From contig CAMXCT020000810.1 in NCBI GenBank assembly GCA_947184155.2, positions 93,243 to 157,242 on the forward strand: DNA of 64,000 nt. The letters run 5' to 3'. Made by a program: the position numbers and the translations under genes. Below are positions 15,001 to 20,700 of this stretch, in pieces. The stretch is from Cladocopium goreaui (Eukaryota > Sar > Dinophyceae > Suessiales > Symbiodiniaceae). The notes beneath the pieces are model-generated. The model was given only the letters and a program-made list of their open reading frames with translations. It searched no databases and was not told the DNA's origin. Numbering within the stretch: position 1 is the first letter of the stretch; every line of letters starts with the position of its first letter.

Positions 15001-16562
15001 TTAGTTTACCAGAGGGTAACTACAATTAATGGTTCATGAAAGGGAGATATAAATGTAGAGTTACGCGTAGAGTACTCATGGTTTTTTTCAACCAACGGTG
15101 ATCCGTTGATTAGCCACCAATCAACCCATCAACGGAGGTATATCCAGATTGTTGGTGAGTTATATCCATGACATATCCCCCATTTATAGATATCTATAGA
15201 TTCTTTTACCATGAAATATCCCATGACTAAGCCAGCTTTTCTGATCAAGTTGACCCATGGCTCTGTTTTGCCCATGTTTTATGGTGTTTTGATGGATCCC
15301 CAAGTGGTTTGGCTCGATGTTTTTCGCCGTCCTTGCCGAAGGTTTGACCAAACTTCTCGAAGTTTCCCGCGTGACTCTTCGTGGCAGTGCCGCCAAATCC
15401 CCAGGAGAATCGATCCTCGGGATCAGCACCATCCAAAATAAACCTCCGAAAAGAAGGTGGTGCCCCAGGTAACTATTGGTATGTTTATTGGTATGTTTAT
15501 TGGTATGTTTATTGATGTTTATTGATGTTTATTGATGTTTATAAATCACAAATCATAAATCAGTTTGTAACTAGTTCGATTGAGATCTACCATGAAGTGA
15601 AATTGGAGTTATAAAAGCACCAACTTAGCTATCATGAATCAGCAGTGTCGAAATCCCATGAAATACCCATTTTTGTTGGTTAAGTCTCGGTTACCCTCTG
15701 GTAATTTAACATAGCTATGGACATCACCATTTTCAATGGGAAAATCCACTATAAATGGTCATTTTCAATAGCTATGTTAAATTACCAGAGGTTATATCCC
15801 ATTAAATCCCATTAAACCACCATTTTCCTATGGTTTTCCTATGGTTATGTTAAATTACCAGAGGGTAAGTCTCCATTTTCCAAGGCACAGTTCCCAGGGC
15901 CAACTTGGAGTTCTCCATGGACCAACCGATGCGCAGGTTGCCACCGGTCTCGTTCCACACGCAGAAGGCCCAGAGCCCTTCAGCCGCCACGCCGCAATCG
16001 GCCCGGACGCCGGCCCACTGTGTGCCTTGGTTCAATGGGGAAGATGCTGAACCCCCTGTTTGAGGAGGTTAATCATGGATTTCTTCAGCGGCATTTCACT
16101 CTGGGTATCACAATCCTTGCCCAAAAAACCAACTAAAACATACCTAAACAAGGTTAACCCAGCGAATCACGCACAAATCTCGAAAATTCTTTCAGCCCAG
16201 GTACCACTATCTGCTTTTCTCTGAGCTCGTTCTCTTGTGCCACTGCCAGTACCACCCATCAATTTGAGTCCAGATTCACAGTCGTTGGTGTTCAATCGGA
16301 TACTTTCACCGGGTTTCAAGGCTTCCCCCGGCCCTCGGGCAGCAGGTGGGGGGCCACTGTCAGCCTTGCCACCACCCCCCTTGCCGCCACCACCCCCCTT
16401 GCCGTTGTTGCCACGGTCGCCTTTACGACCGCCACCACCTTTGTTGTCATCGCGCCAGTTGCCACCACCACCACCGCCATCGCGCCAGTTGTCATTGCTC
16501 CAACCGCCACCGCCGCCCTTCCAACCACCACCATTCCAACCACCTCCGCTCCACCCGGACAT
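1..16562 (-). CDS. SPRY-domain UPF1-like SF1 RNA/DNA helicase, multi-exon gene, 3' part cut by window edge
   Basis: Multi-exon gene read on the minus strand. Exons placed by splice consensus and phase, 5' to 3': 16562-16205, 16046-15889, 15415-15332, 14522-14447, 13877-13824, 13545-13432, 12155-11986, 10963-10841, 10524-10460, 9745-9703, 8766-8707, 8001-7928, ~7655-7577, 6627-6494, ~5650-5380, ~5075-4882, 4772-~4565, 3876-3798, 3346-3210, 2910-2830, 2535-2485, 2141-2034, 1519-1469, 424-329, 233-~176. Together they give roughly 950 residues: Gly/Trp-rich N-terminus, SPRY domain, linker, then the superfamily 1 helicase core. SF1B helicases of the UPF1/SETX/IGHMBP2 group unwind RNA or DNA using ATP; SPRY domains bind proteins. 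A role in RNA surveillance or RNP remodelling is inference. At least one small exon is probably missing between 3210 and 2910, another between 2830 and 2535, and another between 7577 and 6627, because the phases do not close there. The C-terminal motifs V and VI lie beyond position 1. Confidence 0.85.
176..233 (-). CDS. Exon 25: TDQYR segment of the SF1 helicase, last exon identified in the window
   Basis: Encodes HRQGLLSMGMEYTLLTDQY after a GGAG acceptor, in phase with the motif III exon. The stretch L-x-T/D-Q-Y-R precedes MHP in UPF1-like proteins. The best donor is GC within CAGTACC|GCTCC. The MHP-containing exon was not found in positions 1-170, so it probably lies to the left of the window. 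Confidence 0.75.
329..424 (-). CDS. Exon 24: motif III of the SF1 helicase
   Basis: Thirty-two codons, starting VMVGDQCQLPATVLSQEAQT and ending DISMFDRSL. GDQCQLPA is helicase motif III (GDxxQLPP type) and MFDRL is the usual sequence after it. The acceptor is CAGCAG and the donor is TTG|GTGATC; phase zero on both sides. Confidence 0.9.
1183..1286. mobile_element. Family A miniature inverted-repeat element
   Basis: Begins TACCCTCTGGTAAACTAACA and ends ATCAGAGGGTA, with imperfect terminal inverted repeats and an AT-rich centre. The TA at both ends fits a TA target duplication, as in Tc1/mariner-derived (Stowaway-like) MITEs. It lies in the intron between the motif III exon and exon 23. Confidence 0.8.
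1341..1427. mobile_element. Family D inverted-repeat element
   Basis: Left end ATCTGGTTGGTTG and right end ACCACCAACCAGAT form an inverted repeat. An internal GGGAAGGATTATCCCATATA is shared with the copies at 11331 and 46314. Confidence 0.6.
1469..1519 (-). CDS. Exon 23: segment between motifs II and III
   Basis: Seventeen codons, VIEPAVILPLGKGAVQA, between CGCAG and a GC donor (GCGCCTTGG). The sequence matches the region after the DEA(A/G)Q box in UPF1-like proteins (for example TEPxxLxPL). Phase is zero on both sides. Confidence 0.85.
1860..1967. mobile_element. Family A miniature inverted-repeat element
   Basis: Ends are TACCCTCTGGTAAACATAC and GTATGTTTACCAGAGGGTA, nearly perfect inverted repeats flanked by TA. 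It sits in the intron between the DEAA-box exon and exon 23. The CATAC variant arm is shared with the copy at 14903. Confidence 0.85.
2034..2141 (-). CDS. Exon 22: motif II (DEAA box) of the SF1 helicase
   Basis: Thirty-six codons starting AVLENIDVVCATCIGCG and ending FPFIVIDEAAQ. DEAAQ is the Walker B/motif II of UPF1-like helicases. The acceptor is GTAG|GCG. To keep phase with the next exon the donor must be GC (CAG|GCGCGC), giving the family-typical DEAAQVIEP junction. Confidence 0.88.
2238..2372. repeat. AT / AATAG / AAAAT microsatellite
   Basis: A compound simple repeat: alternating AT, then ATAGATAT units, then about eight AAAAT units, then TATAATA units. It lies in an intron of the helicase gene. 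Confidence 0.9.
2485..2910 (-). CDS. Exons 20-21: motif Ib region of the SF1 helicase
   Basis: Exon 2910-2830 encodes QQLHGFGVRVLRMGLCSAKE; the GVRVLRMG segment matches the GVRVVRVG-type stretch between motifs Ia and II in UPF1-like proteins. It ends TTG|GTGTGG. Exon 2535-2485 (17 codons) encodes ETRLEECGMRRGDKGMK between CTCGCAG and AAG|GTGCCG. The two do not join in phase, so a small intervening exon is likely. Between this exon and the motif II exon the intron holds an AT/AAAAT microsatellite. Confidence 0.72.
3210..3346 (-). CDS. Exon 19: Walker A (motif I) of the SF1 helicase
   Basis: Encodes LIQGPPGTGKTTTAAAIICG, then SNRGPVLASAFSNKGCDNIA. GPPGTGKT is the nucleotide-binding Walker A motif; ASAFSNKGCDNI is the motif Ia region. 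The acceptor is TTTCAG and the donor is TTTCG|GTGAAG. Length (137 bp) and phase agree with the preceding exon. This is the strongest single identification in the window. Confidence 0.92.
3798..3876 (-). CDS. Exon 18: Q-motif of the SF1 helicase
   Basis: Encodes DIHSSKTLNESQQSACDMVL. LNESQQ is the adenine-recognising Q-motif that precedes the Walker A motif in UPF1-like helicases. The exon begins after a CCTCAG acceptor. It leaves two bases that join the single leading base of the Walker A exon if a GC donor (GCACATGG) is used, giving ...RRPHLIQGPPGTGKT. Confidence 0.8.
4565..5075 (-). CDS. Exons 16-17 of the helicase
   Basis: Exon ~5075-4882 encodes EPAAVETFAYTLGMVRTAAI and ends IPIQ at CAG|GTAAAA. 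It joins in phase to exon 4772-~4565, which encodes DSIQKLNYNANLCGLLLPGA, ALYADIGESSASAAKWDPMT and a polar tail. The stretch sits immediately N-terminal of the LNESQQ exon, where UPF1-like proteins have their 1B/stalk region. The start of the first exon and the end of the second are uncertain. Confidence 0.65.
5380..5650 (-). CDS. Exon 15: Lys-rich segment of the helicase
   Basis: The open minus-strand frame encodes DNVETSEKTETVLPVAFFSK followed by a strongly basic run (SREKKRKKQKKQK) and a Ser/Thr/Ala-rich stretch. The basic cluster resembles a nuclear localisation signal or a nucleic-acid contact loop (inference). Codon use and the position between in-phase neighbours support it as part of the same gene. 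Both exon edges are approximate; the likely donors are CAG|GTTCAA or GAG|GTGCCG. Confidence 0.6.
6494..8766 (-). CDS. Exons 11-14: linker continued
   Basis: Exon 8766-8707 (20 codons) encodes EIKFGRAVLLSTVDGGVDLE between CAG and GTGGGG. Exon 8001-7928 encodes DPKKTISAEVESNSLRSGNG and ends at GTGAGT. Exon ~7655-7577 encodes NTMILSTPYERLPSTGG and ends at GTGGGG; its 5' edge is uncertain because an inverted-repeat element sits just upstream at 7699. Exon 6627-6494 encodes YRVDLGPNIVANKRIDRMLD and continues for about 25 more residues. Phase does not close between 7577 and 6627, so one small exon is probably missing there. The function of this linker is unknown; it may form the accessory 1B-like region of the helicase. 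Confidence 0.68.
7699..7809. mobile_element. Family A miniature inverted-repeat element
   Basis: The left end is altered (TACCATTTCTGGTAAACTAA); the right end is AATTACAGTAAATTACCAGAGGGTA-like. The sequence after the right end (TACCATTTCT) repeats the altered left end, suggesting a conversion or duplication at the boundary. It lies just upstream of exon 13 of the helicase. Confidence 0.75.
8305..8408. mobile_element. Family A miniature inverted-repeat element
   Basis: TACCCTCTGGTAAACTAACA on the left, TTAAATTACCAGAGGGTA on the right. Intronic, between exons 11 and 12 of the helicase gene. The inner sequence is nearly identical to the copy at 7699. Confidence 0.85.
8878..8987. mobile_element. 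Family A miniature inverted-repeat element (diverged)
   Basis: TACCCTCTGTTTATTTGTTA on the left, GTTAAAAAACCAGAGGGTA on the right. The inner arms carry CATAGCCATGG and CCATGGCTATG. Intronic, upstream of exon 11. Confidence 0.78.
9703..12155 (-). CDS. Exons 7-10: linker between SPRY and helicase core
   Basis: Exon 12155-11986 begins with two bases that complete the codon left by the SPRY exon and encodes FKWIAEAQLVPHPTR, an Ala/Gly-rich stretch, and KFVLTPYGWRTVEQAG. It ends CAG|GTGGGG. Exon 10963-10841 (41 codons, both ends in phase) encodes WRSSLDAYVRHFTSSLELEY and a charged helix-like segment, resembling the region just N-terminal of many UPF1-like cores. Exon 10524-10460 encodes VYGRVTLWPDGWRMPYLS and needs a non-GT donor. 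Exon 9745-9703 encodes RVGSRDRSLDNGGP. The assignments rest on open frame, splice sites and phase; no catalytic residues are expected here. Confidence 0.72.
9802..9904. mobile_element. Family A miniature inverted-repeat element
   Basis: TACCCTCCGGTAAACTAACA on the left, TTAAATTACCAGAGGGTA on the right, inserted next to an AT microsatellite. Same intron as the oppositely oriented copy at 10127. Confidence 0.85.
10127..10233. mobile_element. Family A miniature inverted-repeat element, opposite orientation
   Basis: TACCCTCTGGTTATGTCAAA on the left, GTTAGTTTACCAGAGGGTA on the right. The inner order of sequence is reversed relative to the copy at 9802. Confidence 0.85.
11331..11447. mobile_element. 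Family D inverted-repeat element
   Basis: Starts CTTGGTGGTGCGTTTTGTGC and ends TTCCAAACCACCAACCAGAT. The left part is almost identical to 13138-13215 in the next intron, and the right end matches 46395-46415. Confidence 0.6.
13138..13215. mobile_element. Family D element, left half only
   Basis: Shares ATCTGGTTGGTGGTGCGTTT and the following 60 bp with the copy at 11331, including ATGACATCCCATATAT, then breaks off without the CCACCAACCAG right end. Confidence 0.55.
13432..16046 (-). CDS. Exons 2-6: complete SPRY domain
   Basis: Five exons (16046-15889, 15415-15332, 14522-14447, 13877-13824, 13545-13432) join in phase to a SPRY domain of about 165 residues. Hallmarks in order: GLWAFCVW, GGNLRIGWSMENSKLALGT, DRFSWGFGGTATKSH, FGQTFGK, then DDAITCCVDLE, ILYFKNGREIPG, KELSGAFGVSKC, and VPLFPHVYTKEATFSISFDG. 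These match the usual SPRY order (R-W-G-W, G-D-V-I-G-C-x-x-D, F-x-K-N-G, L-F-P-x-V). The junction 13824/13545 needs a GC donor (GCGTGAA). The junction 15332/14522 fits best with a GA donor. SPRY domains are protein-interaction modules; the partner is unknown. Confidence 0.85.
14903..15018. mobile_element. Family A miniature inverted-repeat element
   Basis: TACCCTCCGGTAAACATACA on the left, GTTAGTTTACCAGAGGGTA on the right. It lies in the intron splitting the SPRY domain between exons 3 and 4. Confidence 0.85.
15692..15867. mobile_element. Family A element plus adjacent half copy
   Basis: A full element (15692-15794, right end altered to GAGGTTA) is followed by AT-rich sequence and a second right half ending ATTACCAGAGGGTA at 15867. 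This suggests a nested insertion or a local duplication with loss of the left arm. It lies in the intron between SPRY exons 2 and 3. Confidence 0.75.
16205..16562 (-). CDS. Exon 1: Gly/Trp-rich N-terminus of the SPRY-helicase
   Basis: The ATG at 16562-16560 opens MSGWSGGGWNGGGWKG, followed by glycine runs with interspersed W, N, D, R and K (for example NWRDDNKGGGGRKGDRG) for about 70 residues. A more ordinary segment ending near LKLMGGTGSGTRERAQ follows. Such Gly-rich, Arg-containing, low-complexity stretches are typical of RNA-binding proteins (RGG-like). The exon ends at a GTACC donor after one base of a codon, which joins exactly to the two leading bases of the next exon at 16046. The frame stays open upstream to about 16724, but the composition changes there, so this ATG is preferred; a longer N-terminus cannot be excluded. 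Confidence 0.8.
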
Positions 16563-16900
16563 GGCACGGGTCCTGTTTTGACGTTGAAAGGAGTCTTCGT
16601 TCCAAGCTCCAGAAAAAAACACGTGGCGCAGTCCGGTGGCCGCGGAAGAGTTTGATAAGCGAAAAAAACAAAACTGGACTACAGGGGCATAAACCTGTGA
16701 GCCGAAGACATGTGGTCGCAACACCTGTAAGGTATCTCATCAAGCCGAGAATATCTTACCTCTTCAATGCAGCCCTCATCAAACAAAAGAAATATCCGCC
16801 GACCCCGGCCTTGGCCAAGGCAGGGGCGGCGCCTGGGACCACCGCAGGTGTGGAACTTCTCCTTCTTAGCTTTCCAAGGCCACTTGCCAGCCCTTAAAAG
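16563..16900. other. Upstream region of the SPRY-helicase gene
   Basis: Sits between the predicted start codon and the satellite array, so it should hold the 5' untranslated region and any promoter. No TATA-like box and no recognisable trans-spliced leader remnant were seen. The minus frame of exon 1 remains open for the first 160 bp. Confidence 0.4.
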
Positions 16901-19200
16901 CCATCGCTTAAACATTCCCTTGGCATGCTTCATCCTGCAGCCAACAGGCACCGCAAGGCGACGCATCAATGTCTTCTTTCCCCTCATGGGCGTCCAAGCC
17001 TGCCCTTTGCCACGTCCTGGGGGTCCAAGCCTGCCGTTTGCCATGCTGCATCCTGCAGCCAACCGGCACCCCAAGGCCACACATCAATGGCTTCTTATAG
17101 GCGTCCAAGCCTGCCGTTTGCCAGCCCTTAAACGCTTAAAACCTTTAAATGCCAGGCCTTAAACATTCCCTTGGCATGCTTCATCTTGCAGCCAACAGGC
17201 ACCCCAAGGCCACACCACACATCAATGTCTTCTTATGGGCGTCCAAGCCTGCCGTTTGCCAGCCCTTAAACGCTTAAAAACCTTCCAAACCTCCAAACCC
17301 TTAAAACCCTTACAACCCGTCATGGGGGGTCCAAGCCTGCCGTTTGCCAGGCCTTAAACACAAGGGAACCTCGGCATGCTTCATCCTGCAGCCAACAGGC
17401 ACTCCAAGGCCACACATCAATGTCTTCTTATGGGCGTCCAAGCCTGCCGTTTGCCAGCCCTTAAACGCTTAAAAACCCTAAAGCCCTTAAAACCCTTACA
17501 ACCCGTCATGGGGGGTCCAAGCCTGCCGTTTGCCAGGCCTTAAACACAAGGGAACCTTGGCATGCTTCATCCTGCAGCCAACAGGCACTCCAAGGCCACA
17601 CATCAATGTCTTCTTATGGGCGTCCAAGCCTGCCGTTTGCCAGCCCTTAAACGCTTAAAAACCCTCCAAACCCTTAAAACCCTTACCCATGGGGGGTCCA
17701 AGCCTGCCGTTTGCCAGGCCTTCAACACAAGGGAACCTTGGCATGCTTCATCCTGCAGCCAACAGGCACTCCAAGGCCACACCACACATCAATGTCTTCT
17801 TATGGGCGTCCAAGCCTGCCGTTTGCCAGCCCTTAAACGCTTAAAAACCCTCCAAACCCCAAGGCCACCACAAACGTCTTCTTATGGGCGTCCAAGCCTG
17901 CCGTTTGCCAGCCCTTAAACGCTTAAAAACCCTCCAAACGCCAAAAAAACCCTTAAAACCCTTACAACCCGTCATGCGGGGTCCAAGCCTGCCGTTTGCC
18001 AGGCCTTAAACACAAGGGAACCTTGGCATGCTTCATCCTGCAGCTAACAGGCACCCCAAGGCCACACATCAATGTCTTCTTATGGGCGTCCAAGCCTGCC
18101 GTTTGCCAGCCCTTAAACGCTTAAAAACCCTCCAAACGCTTAAAACCCTTAAAAACCCTTGCAACCCGTCATGGGGGGTCCAAGCCTGCCGTTTGCCAGG
18201 CCTTAAACACAAGGGAACCTTGGCATGCTTCATCCTGCAGCCAACAGGCACTCCAAGGCCACACATCAATGTCTTCTTATGGGCGTCCAAGCCTGCCGTT
18301 TGCCAGCCCTTAAACGCTTAAAAACCCTCCAAACGCTTAAAACCCTTAAAACCCTTACAACCCGTCATGGGGGGTCCAAGCCTGCCGTTTGCCAGGCCTT
18401 AAACACAAGGGAACCTTGGCATGCTTCATCCTGCGGCCAACAGGCACTCCAAGGCCACACATCAATGTCTTCTTATAGGCGTCCAAGCCTGCCGTTTGCC
18501 AGCCCTTAAAAGCTTAAAACCCTTAAAAACCCTCCAAACGCTTAAAACCCTTATTACAACCCGTCATGGGGGTCCAAGCCTGCCGTTTGCCAGGCCCGCA
18601 AGGCTACACATCAATGGCTTCTTATGGGCGTCGCAGCCTGCCGTTTGCCAGGCCTTAAACATTCCCTTGGCATGCTTCATCTTGCAGCCAACAGGCACCC
18701 CAAGGCCACACATCCATGTCTTGTTATGGGCGTCCAAGCCTGCCGTTTGCCAGCCCTTAAACGCTTAAAAACCCTCCAAACGCTTAAAACCCTTAAAACC
18801 TTTACAACCCGTCATGGGGGGTCCAAGCCTGCCGTTTGCCAGGCCTTAAACACAAGGGAACCTTGGCATGCTTCATCCTGCAGCCAACAGGCACTCCAAG
18901 GCCACACATCAATGTCTTCTTATAGGCGTCCAAGCCTGCCGTTTGCCAGCCTTAACGCTAAAAACCTCAAACGCTTAAAACCCTTAAACCTTACAACCGT
19001 CATGGGGGGCCAAGCCCTGCCGGTTTGCTAGGCCTTAAAACACAAGGGAACCTTGGCATGCTTCATCCGCAGCCAACAGGCACCCCAAGGCCACACATCA
19101 ATGGCTTCTTATGGGCGTCCAAGCCTGCCGTTTGCCAGCCCTTAAACCCCTAAAACCCTTAAAACCCTTAAAACCTTTACAACCCGTAATGGGGGTCCAA
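16900..19200. repeat. Satellite-like tandem array, about 11 units of ~195 bp
   Basis: The marker GGCATGCTTCATC recurs near 16923, 17174, 17372, 17560, 17739, 18026, 18223, 18419, 18667, 18866 and 19058, so spacing is mostly 180-200 bp with longer units of 248-287 bp. Each unit contains GTCCAAGCCTGCCGTTTGCC twice, once followed by AGCCCTTAAACGCTTAAAA and once by AGGCCTTAAACACAAGGGAA. Units also carry CTTAAAACCC runs of variable length. Open frames across the array are a by-product of the repetition. The right edge (18940-19200) is degraded. Confidence 0.92.
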
Positions 19201-19223
19201 GGCCAAATAATTCCTCTTAGGTG

Positions 19224-19825
19224 TCAAGGTTGCCGTTGCCAGCTTTGCAACAATGCAAACGATACCCAAAGCCAAATCAAATAGCCTTTCTCGGGTTCAA
19301 GCTTGCGTTTAACCACTTTTCTCTTTGCAATAACCCGTCTTGAAGAAAACTGCTTCCCACAGACCCTTCGATGATCTATTTGCCCTGTCTTCACGTCACT
19401 GGCCACATTTCCTTTGCAAGCGGGGCAAATGTAAACATGCGCTTTCTCCTTCATAACGCCGTCCTTAACAGAAAATTGGTTCCCACAGACCGTTCCATGG
19501 TTTATTTGCCCTGTTTTCACGTCATTGGCCACATTTCCTTTGTAAGTGGGGCAAATGGAAACATACGCTTTTTCCGTCACAACGCCGTCCTTGACAGAAA
19601 ATTGGTTCCCACAGACCGTTCGATGGTTTATTTGCCCTGTCTTCACGTCACTAGCCACATTTCCTTTGCAAGCAGGGCAAATATACACATACCCTTTCGC
19701 AACGACCTACGCATCCCACACCTGGAAACGGTTACCACATACGCGTCGGTGATCTACTTGGCCCGTGCGTATACTGCTCCTCACGGACTTTTGACAAGCG
19801 AAACAAACATATTGGAAACTCTTGC
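19224..19825 (-). pseudogene. Array of CxxC-H-C putative zinc-binding repeats, interrupted
   Basis: Reading the minus strand, about four repeats of roughly 43 residues follow one another with the pattern CPACKGNVASDVKTGQINHR then TVCGNQFSVKDG: two Cys, one His and one Cys spaced as a possible zinc knuckle. The first, most diverged repeat (VCFACQKSVRSSIRTGQVDH) is separated from the other three by an in-frame TAG near 19710. The last repeat degenerates after VCGKQF into a basic tail (RRVIAKRKVVKRKLEP). The three inner repeats are 85-95 % alike at DNA level, so they expanded recently. It could be an exon of a living gene with a nonsense change or a decaying fragment. Family name not recognised. 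Confidence 0.6.
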
Positions 19826-20048
19826 CCTCCTCCCCTGTTTGTGCTCCATGTTAAAACTTTCAAGGTCCCTTTCACCAACAAGCCACCCAACCATGCATTC
19901 AATTCAAATTACTAATTAATTAAAGGTACTGGACAACCAAAATCCAATCTCGAACGCAATATAATACACTGGGAAGGATCGTGGTCAAGGAAACAAATAT
20001 GTGAAGAGGTACTGTGTCACAATGTTGCTTTGAACCATCGATCGCGTA

Positions 20049-20345
20049 TTGTATACACACGACCCATGGCACTTTAACCCCACATTAAGCATGACCACCT
20101 CTAGTAAACCTAACATAATAGCGTTGTGTCCCAAAAAAGGAGGTCGGCGACACCCGGGCGCTAGCCCGTTTTATACGAAAGTTCCCAAAAAAATAGTGAA
20201 TTTTAGACCTCCGCGCAAGGGGCTCAGGAAGTACAGCCTCAGTTTGTATTCGCACAGACTAAGATATCTTCGTAAAAAGCCCAAAATTGTGGCATATTTT
20301 TTAGGAAATTTAGGCTCGGAAACTGCGCGCGCGCGCGCTCTGTAT
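20049..20345. other. Unassigned sequence ending in a CG dinucleotide run
   Basis: No homology recognised. A plus-strand frame is open (KVPKKIVNFRPPRKGLRKYS), but nothing else supports coding. It ends in GCGCGCGCGCGC at about 20324-20338, immediately before a very AT-rich block. Confidence 0.3.
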
Positions 20346-20700
20346 ATAACCAAATCGTAATATTAGTAGTAATATATGTATATATAATATATAACATAAA
20401 TTATATTTTTTTCTATAAATACATATTATATATAAAATAAATATAAATAATTATGTTTTCTAAATTAAATATATAAATAAATACATATAATTTCAAATAA
20501 CAAATATATATATATATAATAAAATTACATAATTAAATTTAATATTTAATATTTAATAATAATAACAATATCTATATATATATATTAATGAAATAATTAT
20601 ATTCTAGTTGTATTGTATAAATAAGATATTGTTTAAATTATATATATATACACATATTATAAGAAATTTATAATTGAAACATTAATTTGTTTTTATGATG
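20345..20700. repeat. Very AT-rich block
   Basis: About 350 bp of almost pure A/T with short ATATAT runs and AATAATAA motifs, sharply bounded by GC-containing sequence on both sides. No gene seen. Confidence 0.85.

Noticed and set aside
16237..16900. Plus-strand Pro/His-rich open frames
   Set aside because: They are antisense shadows of the Gly-rich exon 1; the minus reading joins in phase to the SPRY domain.
17562..19031. Open frames across the satellite (MLHPAANRH...)
   Set aside because: They repeat with the satellite units and have no start or splice context; open frame follows from unit length.
16900..19200. Telomere-like CCCTTAAAACCC runs
   Set aside because: They are not the regular CCCTAAA repeat of dinoflagellate-type telomeres and occur only as part of each satellite unit.
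16900..19200. CRISPR array
   Set aside because: Units are ~195 bp with conserved interiors, no short unique spacers and no cas genes; the context is eukaryotic.
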